A stretch of 64,000 bases of DNA from Pseudalgibacter ostreae. Its GTDB lineage: Bacteria > Bacteroidota > Bacteroidia > Flavobacteriales > Flavobacteriaceae. The DNA is taken from positions 62,001 through 126,000 of the forward strand of contig NZ_JBHMFC010000105.1 of NCBI RefSeq assembly GCF_042427585.1, given 5' to 3'. The notes under the pieces were generated by a model, which saw only the letters and a list, made by a program, of their open reading frames with translations, was not told where the DNA came from and did no database searches. The first letter of the stretch is position 1; every line of letters begins with the position of its first letter. The position numbers were made by a program, and so were the translations under genes. Positions 1 to 8,621 of this stretch are shown here, piece after piece.

Positions 1-1
1 A

Positions 2-286
2 GGGTTTAGTATTGTAGGCATTGGTGTTGCAGCTATTTTCCCCATGACCTATATGCTTGCAGGAACCTCTAAAAAATACTCTCCAGGTATGGCCATTTCC
101 ATTATTACCACCTATGCTATTGCCGGTATGCTCGTGGGACCACCTCTTTTAGGGTACATCGCACATACATTTAATCTAAAAATGTCCTTTTTGTTATTTG
201 TGTTTTCTGGATTAATGTTTATTCCTATCTCCCAACTGTTTTTTAAGTTAAAAGAAGAACAAAGCGAAGGCAAGCAAGGGCTTTAA
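2..286 (+). CDS. MFS transporter, C-terminal fragment
   Basis: The reading frame is already open at the window edge, so only the last 94 residues of a larger membrane transporter are visible. They hold three hydrophobic segments with a glycine-rich turn (GMLVGPPLLGYIAH) typical of the last helices of major facilitator superfamily permeases, then a charged cytoplasmic tail rich in Lys and Glu. The family call rests on this hydrophobic pattern and recall of similar flavobacterial sugar or drug permeases. The substrate cannot be read. An internal ATG at 44 is not the real start, because the same frame continues upstream with membrane-type sequence. Confidence 0.65.
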   Translation, partial: GFSIVGIGVAAIFPMTYMLAGTSKKYSPGMAISIITTYAIAGMLVGPPLLGYIAHTFNLKMSFLLFVFSGLMFIPISQLFFKLKEEQSEGKQGL

Positions 287-328
287 TATATTTACTACAT
301 AAGGTAAAGGGAAGCATCTGGAATAAAA

Positions 329-949
329 TTAAAATATTTCCAAACTTCCTTTTCCTTTCCTAATAATTACCGGTTCAGTTTCCGAGAGATCAATAACCGT
401 AGAAGCCTCGTTATCACCATAGCCTCCATCAATAACTGCATCTACAAGTTTATCCCACTTTTCTAAAATAAGCTCAGGATCAGTAGTGTACTCAATCACT
501 TCGTCATCATCATGTATAGAGGTTGAAATAATAGGGTTCCCCAGTTTTTTTACAATTTCCAAAGCAATGTTATTAGCCGGTACACGAATACCGACTGTCT
601 TCTTCTTTTTAAAAGGGTTTGGTAATGTTTTCGAACCTGGTAAAATAAAAGTATAAGGTCCTGGAAGGGCTCGTTTTAATATTTTAAAAACAGACGTGTC
701 TATTTGTTTTACATAATCGCTTATGTTACTTAAATCGTGACAAATAAAAGAAAAATTTGCTTTCTCAAGTTTCACTTGCTTGATTCTTGCTATTTGTTCT
801 AGAGCTTTTAAATTATTAATATCGCAGCCCAAACCATATACCGTGTCTGTAGGATATATGATAAGCCCTCCTTTTTTAAGAATAGCGACAACCTTATCGA
901 TTTCCTTCGGATTAGGGTTTTCCTCATAAATTCTAAAATATTCAGCCAT
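329..949 (-). CDS. Sua5/YciO/YrdC-type L-threonylcarbamoyladenylate synthase
   Basis: A 206-residue single-domain YrdC-fold protein. The family makes threonylcarbamoyl-AMP from threonine, bicarbonate and ATP, the first step of the t6A37 modification of ANN-decoding tRNAs. The YrdC signature is visible: GGLIIYPTDTVYGLGCD near residues 27-43, then a basic segment (ARIKQVKLEKANFSFIC) for nucleotide binding, and VGIRVPAN. The C-terminal Sua5 domain is absent. The usual Ser-x-Asn motif is replaced by STSIHDD, and the K-x-x-K-x-x-x-FS spacing is closer to YciO than to TsaC, so it may be a YciO paralogue rather than the essential enzyme. It is convergent with the MFS gene to its left and divergent from the hydrolase to its right. 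Confidence 0.85.
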   Translation of the reverse strand: MAEYFRIYEENPNPKEIDKVVAILKKGGLIIYPTDTVYGLGCDINNLKALEQIARIKQVKLEKANFSFICHDLSNISDYVKQIDTSVFKILKRALPGPYTFILPGSKTLPNPFKKKKTVGIRVPANNIALEIVKKLGNPIISTSIHDDDEVIEYTTDPELILEKWDKLVDAVIDGGYGDNEASTVIDLSETEPVIIRKGKGSLEIF

Positions 950-996
950 AATAATTATCTTGTCATTTCTTTTACAATGTAAAAATTATTTTCCTT

Positions 997-1851
997 ATGA
1001 AAGCTATCAAACCTGTATTCTTCTATATAATTGTTGGTTTAACAACTTTTAGTTGCTCTAAGGATACCGACAACACGACCATCTTACCCTTAGTAGAGCC
1101 CTATCATGAACAAGATGTTTATTATGGACCGGGTAAAGATCAAAGTTTTGATATTTATTTACCTGCAAATAGAAATAGCGATACAAAAACGATAATTTTA
1201 GTGCACGGTGGCGGTTGGTCTGGTGGCGACAAAAAAGACATGAACGCTTTTAAAGATTTGATATTACAAGAATTCCCTAGTTTAGCCATTGTTAATATGA
1301 ATTATCGTTTGGCAGACCATGTACACGCGCCTTACCCCATGCAAATAGATGATATTACAACGGTGGTAGATGAATTAAAAAATAGAAAAAACGATTATAA
1401 TATTTCTGAAAAAATAGGTTTTATAGGGACTAGTGCTGGTGCACATTTAGCATTGTTATGGAGCTATGCTTTCAGCACCCATAAAAATGTAGAGATGGTA
1501 TGTAGCATGGTAGGCCCTACTAATTTTACAGACCCTGCATATTTAAACAATACCAACCCCGAATTACAAGGCATGATAGACTTATTTGGTATTAAGCCAG
1601 AGATACCATTTCTAAAAAAAATAAGCCCTTATCACCAAGCCACGGCATCTTCTCCCCCAACCATACTTTTTTACGGCGCTAAAGACCCTTTGATTCCTGT
1701 AACCCAAGGTACAGCAATGCGAGATAAACTAATAAGCTTAAACGTAAGCCATGAGTTTATATTATATTCAAATGGCGGCCATGGATGGGTAGGCCCAGAT
1801 TTACTAGATACCTGGATTAAATTAAAAACTTTTATGCAAGCACATCTTTAA
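997..1851 (+). CDS. alpha/beta hydrolase lipoprotein (esterase-like)
   Basis: A 284-residue hydrolase with an N-terminal lipoprotein signal whose lipobox ends in Cys (TTFSC), so it is probably anchored in the envelope. The alpha/beta-hydrolase core is complete. The oxyanion motif HGGGW begins at His70, the nucleophile elbow GTSAG has Ser146, the acid is probably Asp230 in AKDPLIP, and the base is His262 in GGHGW. The HGGGW type places it with hormone-sensitive-lipase-like or feruloyl/carboxyl esterases acting on short acyl esters. The substrate is not determined. It ends 15 bp before the convergent helicase gene. Confidence 0.85.
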   Translation: MKAIKPVFFYIIVGLTTFSCSKDTDNTTILPLVEPYHEQDVYYGPGKDQSFDIYLPANRNSDTKTIILVHGGGWSGGDKKDMNAFKDLILQEFPSLAIVNMNYRLADHVHAPYPMQIDDITTVVDELKNRKNDYNISEKIGFIGTSAGAHLALLWSYAFSTHKNVEMVCSMVGPTNFTDPAYLNNTNPELQGMIDLFGIKPEIPFLKKISPYHQATASSPPTILFYGAKDPLIPVTQGTAMRDKLISLNVSHEFILYSNGGHGWVGPDLLDTWIKLKTFMQAHL

Positions 1852-1865
1852 TATATTAAAAAGAC

Positions 1866-4214
1866 TTAACCAACAACTTCCAGTTTAGCAAACCTTAATA
1901 ATAATTTTTTAACTCCGCCATGCTGGAAATTGATTTCTGCTTTTACGTCTGCTCCAGTACCTTCTATTTTTATAACTTCTCCTGAACCAAAACGCATATG
2001 TTTTACAATATTTCCAACGGCTAATTTACTATCGAATAAGGCTGTATTACCATTTGTCTTTTCTACAGGTTTTAAATTTTTAGGCGTGGTTACTTGAAAC
2101 TTTTCAGGGTCAGGTTTAGAACTGCCCTTTTTTAACACAGCTTGTTTAGCTGGCTTATATCTAATCTTATTAGGATTTACAGGTGTATGCCCTTCTGCAT
2201 CACCAAAAATATCGGCACTAAGCATAGGATTGAAGCGACGCTCTTCTATAGGTGTTACAATATCCAAGTATTGTTCATCTATTTCCTCTATAAAACGGCT
2301 AGGCTCAGAATCCACTAACTTTCCCCATCGGTATCTTGATAAGGCATAGGTTAAATAGGCTTGTTTTTCAGCACGGGTAAGCGCCACATAAAACAAGCGC
2401 CTCTCCTCCTCTAGCTCGCTACGGGTACCCATACTCATAGCACTTGGAAACAAATCCTCTTCTAGTCCAACCACAAACACACAAGGAAACTCTAAACCTT
2501 TAGCTAAATGTATAGTCATTAATGCTACATGGTCGCTATCTCCTTTATCGGCATCCAAATCTGTGGCCAGCGCAACATCTTCTAGAAATTCGGCCAAAGA
2601 ACCTGTAGTGTCTGCAATTTCTTTTTGCCCTTCTACGAAATCTTTCATTCCGTTTAAAAGCTCTTCAATATTTTCCATTCGGGCAACACCTTCTGGCGTT
2701 CCGTCTTTATTAAGTTCTTTTATTAAACCACTAGTTCTTGTTACATGTTCTGCCAGCTCGAAAACATCGGCCGTTTGATTTAAAACCTGATAACTTTCTA
2801 TTAAGGTTATAAAATCCTGGAGTTTGTTTTTTGTTCCTGAATTGATCTTAACATTCGTTTTATCGATGTTTTTCATCACTTCAAAAATAGTTCTATTATA
2901 ACCATTTGCAGAAACAATCAATTTATCTATAGTAGTCTGTCCGATACCTCGAGGCGGAAAATTAATAATACGTTTTAAAGCTTCTTCATCTGCTGGATTG
3001 ATAATCAAACGCAAATAAGAAAGCACGTCTCTAATTTCCTTACGTTGATAAAAAGACACCCCTCCATAAATTCTATAAGGGATATCTCGTTTTCTTAAAG
3101 CATCTTCAATAGAACGGGATTGTGCATTGGTACGGTACAAAATTGCAAAATCGCTATTAAGCAATTGATTGTTCATTTTCTGCTCCCAAATGGTACTGGC
3201 TACATAACGCCCTTCATCACCATCGGTTAAAGAACGATTTACTTTTATTTTCGCCCCTTCATCATTAGCTGTCCAAACCACTTTATCGAGTTTGGTTTCG
3301 TTTTTTTCGATAATGGAGTTAGCCGCATTAACGATATTTTTAGTCGATCGGTAGTTTTGTTCTAAACGGAAAACCTTAACATCATCGTAATCCTTTTGGA
3401 AATTGAGAATGTTATTAATATTGGCGCCACGGAAAGCGTAAATACTTTGTGCATCGTCGCCCACGACACATATATTTTGAAATTTATCGGATAGCGCTCT
3501 AACAATTAAGTATTGTGAGTGGTTGGTATCTTGATACTCATCTACCAGAATGTATTTAAATCGGTTTTGATATTTCATCAATACTTCAGGAAAACGCGTT
3601 AAGAGCTCATTGGTTTTCAACAGCAAATCATCAAAATCCATAGCTCCAGCTTTAAAACAACGCTCTACATAGGCTTTGTAAATATCGCCCAACCGCGGTC
3701 GCCTGGCCATGGTATCGGCCTCAATCAGTTCTGGATTCTGAAAATAAGCACGCACGGTAATTAAACTATTTTTATAAGAGGAGATTCTAGAACGTACAGC
3801 TTTATATTTATAAAGGTCCTTGTCCAGATTCATTTCCTTTATAATGGATGCTATTAATCTATCGGAATCTTGAGTATCATAGATAGTAAAGTTACTGGGA
3901 TAGCCCAGCCTATCGGCCTCTATACGTAAAATTTTGGCAAAAACCGAGTGAAAGGTGCCCATCCATAGGTTCTTGGCTTCACTGGTTCCTACAATTTGGG
4001 CGATACGCTCTTTCATTTCACGCGCTGCCTTATTCGTAAATGTCAACGACAAGATATTAAAGGGATCTACACCCTGACTCATTAAATACGCAATGCGATA
4101 CGTTAAAACACGCGTTTTTCCAGAACCAGCACCTGCAATAATTATCATGGGGCCATCTTTCTGGATGGTAGGCTCTAATTGTGCCTCGTTTAATTGGCTT
4201 AAATACTTCTCCAA
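1866..4214 (-). CDS. uvrD: UvrD/PcrA family ATP-dependent DNA helicase
   Basis: A 782-residue superfamily 1A 3'-5' DNA helicase acting in nucleotide excision and mismatch repair and clearing proteins from DNA. The motifs run in order: Walker A GAGSGKT at 28-34, motif Ia SLTFTNKAAREMKERI, Walker B DEYQDTN at 225-231, motif III GDDAQSIYAFRGA, motif IV QNYRST, motif V MTIHLAKGLEF, and motif VI VALTRAEK. The C terminus (about 690-782) ends in a PcrA-type beta domain (VGNIVKHMRFGSGEVIKIEG). The start is probably TTG: an in-frame stop lies only five codons upstream, there is no ATG between, and the next Met (residue 23) would remove the Q motif. The family is near universal, so the name could equally be pcrA. 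Confidence 0.95.
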   Translation of the reverse strand: MEKYLSQLNEAQLEPTIQKDGPMIIIAGAGSGKTRVLTYRIAYLMSQGVDPFNILSLTFTNKAAREMKERIAQIVGTSEAKNLWMGTFHSVFAKILRIEADRLGYPSNFTIYDTQDSDRLIASIIKEMNLDKDLYKYKAVRSRISSYKNSLITVRAYFQNPELIEADTMARRPRLGDIYKAYVERCFKAGAMDFDDLLLKTNELLTRFPEVLMKYQNRFKYILVDEYQDTNHSQYLIVRALSDKFQNICVVGDDAQSIYAFRGANINNILNFQKDYDDVKVFRLEQNYRSTKNIVNAANSIIEKNETKLDKVVWTANDEGAKIKVNRSLTDGDEGRYVASTIWEQKMNNQLLNSDFAILYRTNAQSRSIEDALRKRDIPYRIYGGVSFYQRKEIRDVLSYLRLIINPADEEALKRIINFPPRGIGQTTIDKLIVSANGYNRTIFEVMKNIDKTNVKINSGTKNKLQDFITLIESYQVLNQTADVFELAEHVTRTSGLIKELNKDGTPEGVARMENIEELLNGMKDFVEGQKEIADTTGSLAEFLEDVALATDLDADKGDSDHVALMTIHLAKGLEFPCVFVVGLEEDLFPSAMSMGTRSELEEERRLFYVALTRAEKQAYLTYALSRYRWGKLVDSEPSRFIEEIDEQYLDIVTPIEERRFNPMLSADIFGDAEGHTPVNPNKIRYKPAKQAVLKKGSSKPDPEKFQVTTPKNLKPVEKTNGNTALFDSKLAVGNIVKHMRFGSGEVIKIEGTGADVKAEINFQHGGVKKLLLRFAKLEVVG

Positions 4215-4297
4215 ATCCTTTTCATTTTAAACCGTGAAATTAACCAATGTTAGGCTTTTAACCCCGTAGATTTATTAATAATTATAAACATAGTAGT

Positions 4298-5872
4298 TTA
4301 ATTTTTATCCTTTTCTTTACCATCGCCTGTCATGGCATTCATTAATCCTCCTTTTAGATTGAGCCACAAATAGTTAAACACAGATTTATTTTTAGCACGT
4401 TCAATGTCAGATTTTGAACCATGTCTAAAATCTTCAGCTTTATCCTTACTATCCTTGGACACAAAAATATTTACAATGCTAGACAAAAACTTGTTTTTCT
4501 CTTCACCATTTTCCTTTAAGATAATAACATCAAAATCATCATAATTCAATTTTAAATCGATATGCCCCTTTTCTTCATTTGCATTCAAGGTAAAATACGT
4601 TTTATTGATTTCACCTTCCAATCGCACATTTAAATTGGGCTCCATAAATTGATTCATGCTATCGGCATTTAATTTTCCCATTTCAGCTTTAAACACAAAT
4701 GCATCACTGGTGTCGTTGATGTCGAAATCCCATTGCACATTTATAGGGCTATTGTCCATAAAAATAGCCTTTACGTTTACCGAGGTAACCGCTTCATCTG
4801 GTTTATAGGTATTGCTCAAGTTTTTTATTTGAGCATTTAATTTTGAAAACAAAAGCTTTCCACCTGTGGTTTCTTCATTTACTTTTTCCGTGTAAGTAAT
4901 AGATGTATTGTTTAAAAGCACAGTACTTAAAGTCATATCAAACTTTAAGTCTCTTAACATTTTACTGTACAAGGGCTTATAGCTCATATCATCTTCCACT
5001 AGCTTGTCTCTAAATATTTTGAAATTAGGCTGATACACATCCATACGCTCACTTTTGAAATAAAACAAGGAATCCTGTGCGATACCGAAATCCTGTTTTT
5101 GTATTTCAATAGAATCGACACGCAAATTATAATGATCGCGTTCCACAGGGATCATGCTGGAAAGTTTTGATTTAGAATACTTCGTTTGCACACGAAGTCC
5201 CTTAAATTTAGAAAAGTTGGGGTGCACATCTATATGCTCTAAAAAGAGATTCTCATAGTCGCTCACTTGATAAAAAACATGCTGTGATGACATAGCAAAG
5301 TCCTTATAGGTTATGGGCTGTTTGGGGTTAGATTGGCTAATCTGCAATCCCTCTATTCTTAAATCTATTTTTTTTGAATCCAACATCAAAGAATCATTGG
5401 AAACAGTACGAATTTCCACTTCACCTTTATGGATTTGGAAGCTATGGACTTTAATTAATTTGTTCAAGCTGTTCTTGAACGCATCATTATAAGATTTGGA
5501 TTTTACTAAATCGTTATGATAGTATTTCATCTTAGGCTGACGTAAAACGATGTTTCCTAGGGTAATTTCATCATTAACAAGATAGTTCCAATATCCAAAG
5601 TCTGTTACAGAAAAATGCTCCAATTCTATTTGGGCATTTACGCTATCTGTAGTCTTCCCATAAATTACAATCTGTGGATGCTCTAATTCTAAATTCCCTT
5701 TTAGGGTATTAATTTTAAGTGATTTGTACTTAATTTTTATGTTTTCAGGAGCTTCTGCAATTTGACTTTCAAGTTTATGCTCCACCACCGCGTTGAGCAC
5801 GAAAACACATATAATTAGAACCACCATTACCCCAATGGCTACAAGGAGTCCTTTTTTAACTTTTTTGTTCAT
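4298..5872 (-). CDS. AsmA-like/DUF748-type membrane-anchored protein, function unknown
   Basis: A 524-residue protein with one N-terminal membrane helix after a KKVKKG start (about residues 9-28), followed by a long beta-rich periplasmic region of alternating polar and hydrophobic short strands with no catalytic motif. This architecture and the phrase TLKGNLELEHPQI resemble the AsmA/DUF748 group of long beta-groove proteins linked to envelope lipid transport in other bacteria. That assignment is inference. The C-terminal tail is very rich in Lys and Asp. A plausible promoter lies just upstream on the minus strand (TTG, 20 bp, TATCTTTA near 5880-5910). Confidence 0.6.
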   Translation of the reverse strand: MNKKVKKGLLVAIGVMVVLIICVFVLNAVVEHKLESQIAEAPENIKIKYKSLKINTLKGNLELEHPQIVIYGKTTDSVNAQIELEHFSVTDFGYWNYLVNDEITLGNIVLRQPKMKYYHNDLVKSKSYNDAFKNSLNKLIKVHSFQIHKGEVEIRTVSNDSLMLDSKKIDLRIEGLQISQSNPKQPITYKDFAMSSQHVFYQVSDYENLFLEHIDVHPNFSKFKGLRVQTKYSKSKLSSMIPVERDHYNLRVDSIEIQKQDFGIAQDSLFYFKSERMDVYQPNFKIFRDKLVEDDMSYKPLYSKMLRDLKFDMTLSTVLLNNTSITYTEKVNEETTGGKLLFSKLNAQIKNLSNTYKPDEAVTSVNVKAIFMDNSPINVQWDFDINDTSDAFVFKAEMGKLNADSMNQFMEPNLNVRLEGEINKTYFTLNANEEKGHIDLKLNYDDFDVIILKENGEEKNKFLSSIVNIFVSKDSKDKAEDFRHGSKSDIERAKNKSVFNYLWLNLKGGLMNAMTGDGKEKDKN

Positions 5873-6061
5873 AATTTAAAGATAGATATTCTATACATGC
5901 ATTACAATTTATTTTTAATAAGTTAACATATTTAACGGGCTTGATTTTAAGCTTACAGCTCCTTGTTATTTAATGATTTTAAAAAACAGATTCAGAAGCA
6001 TTCGATAAAAAGCAGGTTTTATAAAACAAATCTTTCATCTTTACATATTTTCTTGCAGGAT

Positions 6062-6089
6062 AAATACAAACCTATTAAGTTTGTATTTA
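6062..6089. repeat. 10-bp inverted repeat upstream of 6102 gene
   Basis: Two 10-bp arms, AAATACAAAC and GTTTGTATTT, surround a 7-nt spacer and end 12 bp before the ATG of the next gene. It could be an operator or a 5' leader hairpin that affects translation. It spans the alternative TTG start of that gene, which argues for the downstream ATG. Confidence 0.5.
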
Positions 6090-6101
6090 AACTATTTTTT
6101 T

Positions 6102-6623
6102 ATGGAAGCCCAACGCATCATTGACCTCTTTTTATACGCCATTCCTACTTTAATTACAGGAATAATTGCGTTTTATTTTTTTAAAGAACACACCAAAAAC
6201 GAAGATGGCAGAAGGCGCTTCTTGTTAAAAAAAGACTTACAGATCAATGCCATGCCACTACGCCTTCAGGCTTATGAACGAATGGCCCTATTTTTAGAGC
6301 GTATTGTTCCTGCAAAACTATTAATTAGAGTAATTCCAACTTCTTCTGATAAAGAGCCTTATGAAGCTTTACTTATAGATAGTATCGAACAGGAATTTGA
6401 GCATAATTTATCTCAACAAATCTACGTAAGCGATAAGTGCTGGAACATCATTACCGCAGCCAAAAACGCCACTATACAAATGATAAGAAAAGCGAGCTTA
6501 TCTGAAAAAACAGACACTGCCAATAAGTTAAGAGAGGTTATTTTAACAGAAATGATGGAGCGTCGCTCTCCTAGTGATGCTGCACTTTCCTTTATAAAAG
6601 ATGAAGTTTCTGATTTATGGTAA
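6102..6623 (+). CDS. conserved membrane-anchored protein of Flavobacteriia, function unknown
   Basis: A 173-residue protein with one N-terminal transmembrane segment (LFLYAIPTLITGIIAFYFF) followed by a soluble, mainly helical domain starting at KEHTKNEDGRRRFLLKK. I recall similar proteins across Flavobacteriaceae with the conserved PLRLQAYERM core, but no biochemical function. The ATG at 6102 is preferred over a TTG at 6081, since the TTG would add MYLNYFF and lies inside an inverted repeat. No operon partners: the neighbours are on the other strand. Confidence 0.7.
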   Translation: MEAQRIIDLFLYAIPTLITGIIAFYFFKEHTKNEDGRRRFLLKKDLQINAMPLRLQAYERMALFLERIVPAKLLIRVIPTSSDKEPYEALLIDSIEQEFEHNLSQQIYVSDKCWNIITAAKNATIQMIRKASLSEKTDTANKLREVILTEMMERRSPSDAALSFIKDEVSDLW

Positions 6624-6652
6624 CCACCCCATCGGCTATTAATCCCTATGCC

Positions 6653-7567
6653 TTAAGAATCCATCCGTAACTCGTTAGCCATATGATTCTCGTCTTTGCT
6701 TTTTGCATAATCGTAGCCTTGTTGCCACCAAGATACCATGAGTTTTTTATTAAAAATAAGAGAGTTTTCGGTAAGTTTTGATGGGGTATAATATAAATTG
6801 AGCTTTACCTCTTTATTAATTGCCGCTAATTTTCCAATAAGAATATCGCTTCGCTCTACTTGGTCTAGTAAATGGCCAAAAAGATTAAGCATCAAGGAAA
6901 AAGGGTTTTTACCCAAGACTTTCATGTACTCCATATTCTCCGACTCTAAAACCACAGCATCAATTTCTGTTGCTCCACGTTGGATAGCCTCCCTAATAGG
7001 AACGACACACCCAAAAGCACCATCGGCATATTCAAAACCATCTACTTTAGCAAGCGACATAAAAGGAATATAATTGCAGGAAATCCATATCCAATCACAA
7101 AACTCATCATAAGAAAAATCTTTTATAGACTTATACTCTACCCTATTTTTGGATAAATTTGAAACCGTAACGACCACATCCTCTTTAGTTGCTCTTATTA
7201 TATTATATTCCTCCTCGGTAAAATGCTTTTTCAAATAGCGCTTTAAGGCTTTACTCTCCCCAAAAGTCCGTTTCTTTTTCACAAACTGCCATAATGAGTT
7301 TAAAAAGTTTATAGATACAAACTCCCTATCTCCTTCTTTACGAATATTAAAAGGGCTAACACTAAAAATATTTCCCTGTTTCACATTCGTAAAGACATGG
7401 TATATTTTATCGATTTTTCCTGCAGCGATATGGGGCACTAACAAGCTTCCTGTAGAAGTCCCCAAGAACAAATCGTACTCATGTCCTTTTTCTTTGATTA
7501 AGTACTCTGCTACACCTCCTGCATATGCGCCTTTGCTACCTCCGCCTGATATTACTAATGCTCTCAT
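6653..7567 (-). CDS. patatin-like phospholipase, copy 2
   Basis: A 304-residue soluble patatin-like lipid acyl hydrolase. It has the glycine-rich oxyanion motif GGGSKGAYAGG at residues 8-18, the nucleophile elbow GTSTGS with Ser38, and the catalytic Asp182 in DGAFG, which together form the Ser-Asp dyad of the family. No signal peptide is visible, so it is probably cytoplasmic and acts on membrane phospholipid or neutral lipid. It begins 3 bp downstream of the stop of an upstream paralogue with the same dyad spacing, so the two are one operon from a tandem duplication. Confidence 0.9.
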   Translation of the reverse strand: MRALVISGGGSKGAYAGGVAEYLIKEKGHEYDLFLGTSTGSLLVPHIAAGKIDKIYHVFTNVKQGNIFSVSPFNIRKEGDREFVSINFLNSLWQFVKKKRTFGESKALKRYLKKHFTEEEYNIIRATKEDVVVTVSNLSKNRVEYKSIKDFSYDEFCDWIWISCNYIPFMSLAKVDGFEYADGAFGCVVPIREAIQRGATEIDAVVLESENMEYMKVLGKNPFSLMLNLFGHLLDQVERSDILIGKLAAINKEVKLNLYYTPSKLTENSLIFNKKLMVSWWQQGYDYAKSKDENHMANELRMDS

Positions 7568-7570
7568 ATA

Positions 7571-8473
7571 TTAATTTTCTAAAGGACTGATTTCTTCATT
7601 TTTGAATTTAGCAAAATTATAGCCACTTTGCCACCACTCCGTCATTTTTTCCTTATCAAAAATCAATGAATTTGTTGTTAAGATGGTTGGAGCATAGTAA
7701 AAGTTGATAATAGCGTTATTATGTGTCGCTACAAATTTGCCGATTTTAATATTTTGCGATTCTATACGATCCAACATAAAACCAAACATATTGGTTATTA
7801 ATGAGAAAGGATTTTTTGTGGGCATTCTGTTCAATTGATTGATTTCCGTCTGTAAAATAATGGCATCTACTTCTCTTGCGCCACGACTAATAGCCTCCTC
7901 AATAGGTACCATGTTCCCCATACCACCATCGGCGTACTCGCAACCCTCCTTTTTAGCCAAGGTCATAAATGGGGTGTAATTGCAGGAAATCCAAACCCAA
8001 TCACAGAAATCATCATATTCAAAATCACTCAACATTTTATATTCCACTTGATTGAGCGATAAATTAGAAACCGTTACCACAATAGATATATCAGAGTTTT
8101 TCAACTCTAGAAAATCTTCAAGAGATATTGTTTTTCTTATTAGCCGTTTTAAATTATAACTTTCCCCAAATGTTTTACTTCCTTTAATAAAGTTTAAAAT
8201 CACACTCATATGCTTAATAGCGATATTTTGAGTGCCATGTCTTTTTTTAATCACAAATGGACACACACTAAAAATACTGGCATTATTAACATTGGTGTAA
8301 ACCGATTTTATTTTTTCTATTTTATTTAATGCCAAATGAGACACCAATAAGCTACCTGTTGAAGTTCCTATATAAAGTTGGTATTCACGCTTTAACTCTT
8401 CAATAAGATATTGTGCGACACCACCTGCAAATGCGCCTTTGCTACCTCCTCCCGAAATCACTAGTGCTCTCAT
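7571..8473 (-). CDS. patatin-like phospholipase, copy 1
   Basis: A 300-residue paralogue and upstream operon partner of the neighbouring patatin. It has the oxyanion motif GGGSKGAFAGG, nucleophile Ser38 in GTSTGS, and Asp182 in DGGMG. The two proteins align almost without gaps but have diverged over the whole length (for example, the C termini differ: YNFAKFKNEE here against YDYAKSKDEN), which suggests an old duplication with possible substrate divergence. It is predicted cytoplasmic, and substrate is unknown. Confidence 0.9.
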   Translation of the reverse strand: MRALVISGGGSKGAFAGGVAQYLIEELKREYQLYIGTSTGSLLVSHLALNKIEKIKSVYTNVNNASIFSVCPFVIKKRHGTQNIAIKHMSVILNFIKGSKTFGESYNLKRLIRKTISLEDFLELKNSDISIVVTVSNLSLNQVEYKMLSDFEYDDFCDWVWISCNYTPFMTLAKKEGCEYADGGMGNMVPIEEAISRGAREVDAIILQTEINQLNRMPTKNPFSLITNMFGFMLDRIESQNIKIGKFVATHNNAIINFYYAPTILTTNSLIFDKEKMTEWWQSGYNFAKFKNEEISPLEN

Positions 8474-8621
8474 TTTTTTGATTTTTTATTTAATTAAAAA
8501 CAAATATTATGAAATAATATAACAATTGAAGTAAATGAGCATTAAAATCTAAACCATAATAGAGTCATTTTAAAACAACAACCACTATAACTATTGCACG
8601 TAAACTCACAAAAAGATTCTA

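Noticed and set aside
6081..6101. TTG start for the 6102 gene
   Set aside because: It sits within an inverted repeat and adds a short hydrophobic leader not needed for the membrane segment; ATG at 6102 is simpler.
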